DNA from: Cyanobacteria bacterium UBA11370
GTDB taxonomy: Bacteria; Cyanobacteriota; Cyanobacteriia; Cyanobacteriales; Coleofasciculaceae
Assembly: GCA_003486645.1 (NCBI GenBank)
Contig: DNGI01000172.1
Coordinates: forward strand, 1 to 20,732
DNA length: 20,732 nucleotides
Direction of reading: 5' to 3'
Program-made: the position numbers and the translations under genes
Shown: piece by piece, positions 8,961 through 14,741 of the stretch
Layout: every line of letters begins with the position of its first letter
How positions within the stretch are numbered: the stretch's first letter is position 1
Notes under the pieces: model-generated
Told to the model about the DNA's origin: nothing
Seen by the model: the letters and a program-made list of their open reading frames with translations, nothing else
Database searches by the model: none

Positions 8961-9700
8961 TTCTCAAAACAATTTGTCTAACACAAGGGATGCACTCATT
9001 TTTTAGGGTTGTTGCCGAATCAGGGCTTACGCATTTTAATAGTAATATGTCAGTCTGATATTACAGACAGATACAAATCAATAGTCCTCTTCTTCATTAA
9101 GAGTATAAATGACTAAAATTTTGCCCAGAATACTCTTAAGTACAGTCTGGTTAGCAAGTTAAGCGATCGCCTTACCCTTTCTGCGTATATCCACGTAAGT
9201 CCCTCACCCCTAGTATGAAGAACCGATAAAGATAGGTACACATTAGACTAGGTATAGAGTTGAGGTGGCGATCGCTTTCCCCTTGTATAGCCATGTTTAC
9301 CACTAAATCTGGAACCCTATCGCTCAACTCAGATGTCTCTAACTATACATAAACTTAAAAAAACTTCATGAAAATCTCATGAAGCTGAGGTCTTTTTATA
9401 TAAAGATCGTATTAAGATCGGGGAAATATCGGAAAAAACTCTTTTCAAAGAAATAAATACGGTATAGAGTTAAGACCTAGAGAAAAAGTTTAGTATGCAA
9501 CTAAAGATAGAAGCGAGGCGGAGATTGAGTCCTGCTACCAACACGACCCAATCTTAATTCCTGAACCCCGGTCTAACTTGTAACGAGATTCAGATCTATC
9601 TTTAGCCGCCAGCCATCCAGTTTTGAGATCCTGGTTATGGCTCATACTAGCTTGCTTTCTTGAGTTTTGTCAACTTTGTAAAACAAAGGATAAGTTTAGT
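8961..9700. other. Long non-coding region and probable leader of the PEP-CTERM genes
   Basis: I see no convincing gene in these 740 bp; all frames are short. It contains HIP1 sites, an inverted repeat CTTCATGA-aaatc-TCATGAAG (9364-9384), and two copies of GGTATAGAGTT (9251-9261 and 9461-9471); a third copy lies at 17145-17155. CACCCCTAGTATGA at 9205-9218 resembles ACCCCCTAGT on the minus strand upstream of the gene at 16835. The region just before 9701 has AAAGGA as a ribosome binding site. Promoters are likely here but I cannot place a start site with confidence. Confidence 0.5.
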
Positions 9701-10441
9701 ATGAATCGTCACAGTGCATTTGCCGTCGCTTTTGCAGCTAGCGCTACAGCCGTTTTGGGATTGGTTGCGACTCCTGCTACTGGAGTTACTCTACAACAGC
9801 TAATTGATACGGGTGACAGCTTCATTGTCGGTGAGAAGAAGTTTACTTTTGACCGATGTGACATTGTTACGGGTGGAGCTGGGCTAGCTACTCCTTTCAG
9901 TTGTAACGACATTGAGGTCACACCAATTATTGGTGAACACACAGGGTTCAGGCTTCAATCGATCTTCGGAGCTATTAACACCTCTCTTATTGATGTTCTA
10001 GTAGAGTACACCTTAGAAGGTGTGAATCCAGGAAAATTATTCTCAGGTGCGAAATTACAGTTCAATGGAGATGGGAATCCTGATGGCGGTTTCATCACCA
10101 ACGTTACTGAGCAATTTACTGATTATTTGACTGGAGAGGTTATTGGTCAAATCAACGTAACCAATCCTCCTCCAGTCTTCGTCGATGAAATTGCTTTCGT
10201 ACCCCCTGTATCTAAACTCCACATTAGTAAGGATATTGGACTTGCAGCCTTTATTACCCCTTCTCAAGCCAACATTTCATTCGTCGATCAAACGTTCAAA
10301 CACGTACCTGTACCTGAACCCGGAACAGTAGGTGGACTCCTCGCAATTAGTTCCATCGGTATCGGTGCAATGCTAAAACGCCACCGCAAACAAAGCAACA
10401 AGTTGGACTTCTTCTCTACACCTGACGAGTCTGACAATTGA
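9701..10441 (+). CDS. PEP-CTERM exported protein 1
   Basis: This 246-residue protein has an N-terminal signal peptide (MNRHSAFAVAFAASATAVLG, cleavage probably near ATPATG) and a C-terminal PEP-CTERM sorting signal: PEP at about 205-207, a hydrophobic stretch to about 225, then KRHRK. PEP-CTERM proteins are exported, processed by an exosortase at the inner membrane and delivered to the surface or extracellular matrix; that role is family knowledge, and no exosortase gene is in this window. The middle has no domain I recognise; it contains two Cys (53 and 68). About 15 residues follow the basic cluster, longer than usual. The frame extends upstream to a TTG at 9623, but the ATG at 9701 has AAAGGA about 10 bp ahead and matches the neighbouring paralogue, so it is preferred. 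The downstream gene shares both ends. Confidence 0.9.
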   Translation: MNRHSAFAVAFAASATAVLGLVATPATGVTLQQLIDTGDSFIVGEKKFTFDRCDIVTGGAGLATPFSCNDIEVTPIIGEHTGFRLQSIFGAINTSLIDVLVEYTLEGVNPGKLFSGAKLQFNGDGNPDGGFITNVTEQFTDYLTGEVIGQINVTNPPPVFVDEIAFVPPVSKLHISKDIGLAAFITPSQANISFVDQTFKHVPVPEPGTVGGLLAISSIGIGAMLKRHRKQSNKLDFFSTPDESDN

Positions 10442-10450
10442 AACGCTCAC

Positions 10451-10485
10451 ATCCTACCGCCACCAATCACTCCAGGCGGTAGGGT
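10451..10485 (+). terminator. Stem-loop after PEP-CTERM gene 1
   Basis: CCTACCGCC (10453-10461) pairs with GGCGGTAGG (10475-10483) around a 13-nt loop, and two more pairs (one G-U) extend it to 10451-10485. It begins 10 bp after the stop codon. There is no U-run, so it may be a processing or attenuation hairpin rather than a full intrinsic terminator. Confidence 0.5.
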
Positions 10486-10617
10486 AGTGACTTGTGCCAA
10501 TCATAGACAGCAATAAGCTTCGATACTTCTAAGCAGCCAGATTTTAATTTCCGGCTACAGATTAACACTGGTCTTTTTTTACTCTCGTCAACTTTGCAGA
10601 ATTAAGGAAAATTGAGG

Positions 10618-11493
10618 ATGAACCGCCACAGTGCATTTGCCGTTGCTTTTGCAGCCACCGCTACAGCCGTTTTAGGATTGTCTGCAAGTCCCGCTAGTGC
10701 AATTACCTTAGTAGATGAGAATTCAACCGCAGAATTTGACCTAACTTCCCAGGCTGGTCTATTTGACTGGATAGTAGACGGTACTGATCATTTGTTCCAA
10801 GAGTGGTTCTGGTATCGTATTGGAGATGAAGGACCTGAGCAGTCTATCGATACTCTCACCCTAGATCTTTTCGGAGCCACAGATACTAATTTCGACGGCG
10901 ACGATGATACCCTCTTTGCCAGATATATCCACGACCTCTTTGAACTAACTATTAAGTGGAGTTTGGATGGTGGCGCTATTGGTAGTAATACGTCTGACTT
11001 AGGAGAACAGATTAGCATCACCAACACCAGTGGTAGTAATCTAGCGTTCAACTTCTATGAGTACACTGACTTTGATATCAACGACAGCGCAGGCGATGAT
11101 GAAGTTGAGTTTAAGAATTCTGGTGAACTAGGACAATTTTTCATACAGAGAGATGCTGGTTCTCAAGGTGGAGTATTCGAGATTGCCTTGGATCTGCCTC
11201 CAGCTATACAAGAAGCAGCATTCTTTGACGACACCATCAGCAAGCTGAATGATGGAGATGCCGACGACCTGAATGGCTTCGGTGGTCCGCTGGGACCTGG
11301 TGATCTTACCGCTGCGTGGCAATGGAAGTTCGACATTGCTGCTGGTGATACTGTTCAGATCAGCAAAGACAAGCAAGTTACGAAACAAGCACCTGAACCC
11401 GGAACAATCGGAGGACTCCTCGCAATTGGCACCTTCGGTATCGGTGTAATGCTAAAACGCCACCGCCAAGAAAAAAACAAGATTGACCTCTAA
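10618..11493 (+). CDS. PEP-CTERM exported protein 2
   Basis: This 291-residue protein begins with a signal peptide (MNRHSAFAVAFAATATAVLG, cleavage probably after ASPASA). It ends with a PEP-CTERM signal (PEP at about 259-261, hydrophobic stretch, KRHR) and the short tail QEKNKIDL. The body is acidic, rich in Asp, and reads like a beta-sandwich (for example ISITNTSGSNLAFNFYEYTDF); I cannot name its family. It differs completely from the body of the gene just upstream, although signal and sorting regions are close to 90% identical in DNA. The ATG at 10618 is preferred over a TTG at 10612, because it aligns with the paralogue and has AAGGA nine bases ahead. It probably acts at the cell surface or in the extracellular matrix. 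Confidence 0.9.
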   Translation: MNRHSAFAVAFAATATAVLGLSASPASAITLVDENSTAEFDLTSQAGLFDWIVDGTDHLFQEWFWYRIGDEGPEQSIDTLTLDLFGATDTNFDGDDDTLFARYIHDLFELTIKWSLDGGAIGSNTSDLGEQISITNTSGSNLAFNFYEYTDFDINDSAGDDEVEFKNSGELGQFFIQRDAGSQGGVFEIALDLPPAIQEAAFFDDTISKLNDGDADDLNGFGGPLGPGDLTAAWQWKFDIAAGDTVQISKDKQVTKQAPEPGTIGGLLAIGTFGIGVMLKRHRQEKNKIDL

Positions 11494-11535
11494 GCTAGAG
11501 CAAAGAAGTTAGGAAATTAAAGGCTTGACACCCTT

Positions 11536-11572
11536 CCCCCACTCACTCTTCAACCAGTATGGTGGGGGCTTT
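11536..11572 (+). terminator. Probable terminator after PEP-CTERM gene 2
   Basis: CCCCCAC (11536-11542) pairs with GTGGGGG (11562-11568) around a 19-nt loop and is followed by CTTT. It lies 42 bp past the stop codon. The short T-tract and long loop make it a moderate candidate. Confidence 0.5.
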
Positions 11573-11606
11573 CTCATGGGAGCATTTATAGACCTGTTGC
11601 AAAAGT

Positions 11607-11661
11607 AGGAAGAGAGGGGGAGATGGGGAGAGAGGGAGAGGGGGAGGGGGGATGGGGAGAC
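11607..11661 (+). repeat. Purine-only G-rich tract between convergent genes
   Basis: Apart from T at 11624 and 11653, the tract is all purine, built from GGGGAGA-like units with six runs of three or more G. It separates the end of PEP-CTERM gene 2 from the end of the convergent kinase. Such a strand could form a G-quadruplex or triplex. A related (GGGGGAGA)n tract ends the window. Confidence 0.85.
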
Positions 11662-11691
11662 TAGACCTGTCTTGAAAATAATGTAGCTATT

Positions 11692-13359
11692 TCACCTACT
11701 AATTGGTATTTCAATCCAGAACTCTGTCCCCTCACCTTGCTTCGACAAGCACTGTAAAAAACCTCCATGCTTCTCCACCACAATGGAATGACTAATCGAT
11801 AGTCCTAACCCCGTCCCATCCCCCACTTGCTTCGTCGTAAAAAACGGATCAAAGATTCGTCCCTTAATCGGGGCGGGAATACCTGAACCATTATCCGCAA
11901 TCCTAATCCTCACCCTATCCTTTAGCTGTGGGTCTACTGATGAAGTGACCTCACCTTCATTCCTAACTACTTCAGTGCGAATCGTAATAGAAGGAATTAC
12001 TCGTTGTCCATTGTTTTTTGTTGACCACTGACCACTCTCAAAAGCATCGATCGCATTACTCAATATGTTCATAAAAACCTGGTTCAATTGTCCCGCGAAG
12101 CAATTCACTAAGGGGATATCACCGTACTCTTTAATCACTTCAATATCGGGTCGAGTTGCTGTCTCCTTCAATCGATGCTCCAAGATTAACAACGTGCTGT
12201 CAATCCCTTGGTGAATATTGACCGCTTTCCTCTCCGCTTGATCTAACCGGGAGAAGTTACGCAACGATAGAACAATTTGATGAATACGGTCAGTACCCAA
12301 TTTCATAGAAGACAGGATTTTAGGCAAATCTTCAGTGATAAAATCCAAATCTATCGCTTCGGCTTGCTCTTGGAGCGCTGGAACTGGATTAGGGTAATGG
12401 TCTTGGTAAAGAGATAGCAGTTTAAGTAAGTCTTTAGCATGATTACCAATATAGGTCAGGTTGCCATGGATAAAGTTAACGGGATTATTAATTTCATGAG
12501 CAATACCAGCCACTAATTGTCCCAAACTCGACATTTTTTCAGTTTGAATTAATTGAGCTTGAGTGCGCCGTAACTGCTGTAGAGTGTGGCGAAGTTGTTG
12601 ATTACTGCGTCTCAGCGCCTCCTCAACTTTCTGACGCTTAATCATCCCACGCTCTAACTTTGATAGATTAATCCGTAACTCCATCTGAGCCATAACTTGA
12701 TGCCCTAAAATCCGCAATGCTTCTAACTGTTTAGGACTCAGAGTGCGTGGAACCCGGTCAATAACGCATAGAGTACCTAAAGCAAAACCATCTGGTGTCA
12801 CTAATGGGGAACTCGCATAAAACCGTATTTTTGGATCAGTTGTAACCAGAGGATTAGTTGCAAACCGCTCATCTTCTAACGCATTTGGTACTACCAAAAA
12901 CTCATCTGGTTCCAAAATAGCATGAGCGCAGAACGCTAGTTCTCTGGGGGTTTCCGTTGCATCCAAACCAACTTTTGATTTGAACCACTGTCGATGAGCA
13001 TCAACTAAACTAACTAAGGCAATCGGAGTGTCGCAAATATGGCTAGCTAAAGCAGTTAAATCATCAAATCCAACTTCCGGAGGTGTATCCAGAACTTTAT
13101 AGCGATCGAGCGCCTTTAGTCTAGCCTCTTCATTATCAGGTAGCGGTGCTGGTCTTGCTCCCTGCGTCAGTTTGTTGGTAGGGGTAGTTGGGGAAATTGG
13201 GGTTGTTGTTTGCTCAAAAGTAGGTTCATCTTTTTTAGCGACTGATGACTCCCTTTGCTGCCTTAACGAATCTTGCCTTTTTTTGAGGAACTTAATATTA
13301 AAGGTTTGCATACAACGTTGGAGAAACCTTAGTAATTTTTTAACAATTGTCTTGAGCAT
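11692..13359 (-). CDS. Soluble GAF-domain sensor histidine kinase
   Basis: Starting at the ATG at 13359 the protein has 555 residues; the frame also extends to a TTG at 13380, and neither start has a strong RBS. A basic amphipathic N-terminus (MLKTIVKKLLRFLQR) might touch the membrane. After a Thr/Pro-rich linker come a GAF domain about 80-220 of the LDTPPEVGFDDLTALA type (ends GTLCVIDRVPRTLS), a coiled coil about 235-275, and a kinase core EKMSSLGQLVAGIAHEINNP with phospho-His288. The HATPase shows MNILSNAIDAF, IADNGSGI and GDGTGLGLSIS. There is no membrane span, receiver or partner regulator next to it, so the signal and target are unknown. The core aligns along its length with that of the kinase at 4764-8060. 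It is convergent with the PEP-CTERM pair. Confidence 0.92.
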   Translation of the reverse strand: MLKTIVKKLLRFLQRCMQTFNIKFLKKRQDSLRQQRESSVAKKDEPTFEQTTTPISPTTPTNKLTQGARPAPLPDNEEARLKALDRYKVLDTPPEVGFDDLTALASHICDTPIALVSLVDAHRQWFKSKVGLDATETPRELAFCAHAILEPDEFLVVPNALEDERFATNPLVTTDPKIRFYASSPLVTPDGFALGTLCVIDRVPRTLSPKQLEALRILGHQVMAQMELRINLSKLERGMIKRQKVEEALRRSNQQLRHTLQQLRRTQAQLIQTEKMSSLGQLVAGIAHEINNPVNFIHGNLTYIGNHAKDLLKLLSLYQDHYPNPVPALQEQAEAIDLDFITEDLPKILSSMKLGTDRIHQIVLSLRNFSRLDQAERKAVNIHQGIDSTLLILEHRLKETATRPDIEVIKEYGDIPLVNCFAGQLNQVFMNILSNAIDAFESGQWSTKNNGQRVIPSITIRTEVVRNEGEVTSSVDPQLKDRVRIRIADNGSGIPAPIKGRIFDPFFTTKQVGDGTGLGLSISHSIVVEKHGGFLQCLSKQGEGTEFWIEIPISR

Positions 13360-13691
13360 GATCAGCGTTTCGGCATTCAAACTGCTAACTTAAGATTTAG
13401 TTAAAGGTAACAGAGAACACAGAATTGGCAACAAGGACTAGATAGTTTGAAGGCATCTTAGGTTAGGAGGTTATCAGGCTCAACACCAAGCGATACTGTT
13501 CTGTATTATCTGCCCTTGGTTTGCCATCACTGCCAGGATAAAAAATATTGGATTCAACTGGCAAAAAGGGATTCATCGATTTTTACCCAGCTTGTCTATC
13601 ACTTAATTCTATAATCCTAGGGCTGATTCATGAATCTCTAAATAGGATGATGCCAATGCAAGCAAAAATCCTGACGATTGGACATCGCGGC
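13360..13691. other. Non-coding region upstream of the GAF kinase
   Basis: I see no gene, clear promoter or structured RNA here. It should hold the promoter of the minus-strand kinase. The inverted-repeat element at 13692-13820 lies at its far side. Confidence 0.4.
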
Positions 13692-13820
13692 TATATATAG
13701 CATTTCCATTTTGGTGAGGTACAAAACTCATCCCTTTAAGGCAGACGGCAGACGGCAGAAGGAAAGAAAGGAAAAAGAGAAGCTAAAAACTGTACCTCAT
13801 GACTATGAAAAATGATATAA
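13692..13820. mobile_element. Second inverted-repeat (MITE-like) element with internal heptamer satellite
   Basis: TGAGGTACA (13715-13723) and its exact inverse TGTACCTCA (13791-13799) flank the core. Outside them the arms remain similar but imperfect (left TATAGCATTTCCATTTTGG; inverse of right TATATCATTTTTCATAGTCA), giving terminal repeats of about 29 bp. The centre holds GGCAGAC twice followed by GGCAGAA (13740-13760) and a purine-rich stretch. There is no ORF. It could be a non-autonomous mobile element or a dispersed hairpin repeat; which one cannot be decided from a single copy. Confidence 0.5.
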
Positions 13821-13893
13821 ACCAAGTCCGCAAGGTAACGACTCAAGATTTTGCAAAGATTTAAACTCATACCCAATTGCTAAAGATGTAAAT

Positions 13894-14532
13894 CTAAATA
13901 TGTTCTCTCACCCAACCTCTAAATTCCCGTATCGCTTGACTACGACCCACACTTAGATTCTGTTTAACCGTTTGATTAATCACTTCAATAATAGGAATAC
14001 CAGGAAAATTAGGACTAGAATTTGATTCAACGTACTTTCCATCTTGCAGCAAATTAATTTGTAATCCATTCCGAGTATATCGCCACAATTCAGGTACTCC
14101 CAACCGTTGATAATTTTCAAACTTAGTGCGAGACGTAATATCAATTTCTATCGCTAAATCTGGCGGTGGATCGACCGTTAAATCTATCCTATTTTTACCA
14201 ATAACCGCCTGATAATTTTTAATATAAAAACAAGTATCTGCTTCTATTGCCTGCTTCATTTGTTCACTTTTAAACGTCGTTGAACCCAACGCTTCAAAGC
14301 TAATTCCTAGTTCTTCTAAAAGAATCTTGACTAAATCACCAATAATTTCCTTATCTTTCTCATGCTCCGGCAAAGGAACCATAATTTCTAACATCCCACT
14401 ACTATAAGAAATTCTAGCTGCCCGACGTTCTCCCAATTCGTCTAAAATCGTTTCAAATTGTTGCCAGCTAACATCCTGAATTAAGACTTGATGACCCGGT
14501 TGTACGATAATCTGTTTGAGTGCTAATTGCAT
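13894..14532 (-). CDS. Uma2-family (DUF820) putative endonuclease
   Basis: This 212-residue protein belongs to the PD-(D/E)XK-like Uma2 family, which is hugely expanded in cyanobacteria and has no settled function. Supporting features are the PEHE segment (55-58), EADTCFYI (97-104), the catalytic-like PPPDLAIEID (Asp125, Glu129) followed by SRTK (Lys137), and GVPELWRY (145-152). Length is normal. The start at 14532 gives MQLALKQIIVQPGHQV, a usual opening for the family. It is transcribed alone; the strong terminator at 14678-14717 isolates it from the gene upstream. No toxin or antitoxin partner is visible. Confidence 0.88.
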   Translation of the reverse strand: MQLALKQIIVQPGHQVLIQDVSWQQFETILDELGERRAARISYSSGMLEIMVPLPEHEKDKEIIGDLVKILLEELGISFEALGSTTFKSEQMKQAIEADTCFYIKNYQAVIGKNRIDLTVDPPPDLAIEIDITSRTKFENYQRLGVPELWRYTRNGLQINLLQDGKYVESNSSPNFPGIPIIEVINQTVKQNLSVGRSQAIREFRGWVREHI

Positions 14533-14584
14533 AATTTTTAGTGATTTTTTCTATTTCACATTACTCCCTCTCCACCCCTCTCAT

Positions 14585-14603
14585 TCTCCCCTAAAAGGGG
14601 AGA
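14585..14603. repeat. TCTCCCCT/AGGGGAGA hairpin upstream of the Uma2 gene
   Basis: TCTCCCCT (14585-14592) pairs with AGGGGAGA (14596-14603) around AAA. CCCTCTCC-type and GGGAGGG-type sequence flanks it on both sides. It resembles a dispersed cyanobacterial repeat rather than a gene-specific site. Confidence 0.6.
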
Positions 14604-14677
14604 GGACAGAGGACGAAGCCTTTTCTTCACGGGAGGGTTAGGGAGGGGTTGCGAGGGATTGATGCAAGAGGTCTAAT

Positions 14678-14717
14678 AAAAAAATTGTAGGAGAAAAGCA
14701 TTGCTCTTCCCCTACAA
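14678..14717 (-). terminator. Strong Rho-independent terminator of the acidic secreted protein gene
   Basis: Read on the minus strand, TTGTAGGGGAAGAGCA pairs with TGCTTTTCTCCTACAA across one base: 16 pairs, two of them G-U. Seven T follow directly. It lies 25 bp after the stop codon at 14742. This is the clearest intrinsic terminator in the window. Confidence 0.9.
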
Positions 14718-14741
14718 CCTATTTGAGATTAATTGATTGAA

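Noticed and set aside
9293..9352. 19-codon ORF in the leader of PEP-CTERM gene 1
   Set aside because: No RBS and no sign of attenuation structure; an ORF this short is expected by chance.
9350..9384. Pho-box-like series CTTAAAA/CTTCATG/TCTCATG
   Set aside because: Spacing is roughly 10-11 bp, but the units do not match a cyanobacterial Pho box well. The CTTCATGA inverted repeat explains most of it.
13894..14532. Uma2-family gene considered as part of a defence or toxin-antitoxin module
   Set aside because: It is alone, bounded by a terminator and with no partner gene; such genes are scattered widely in cyanobacteria.
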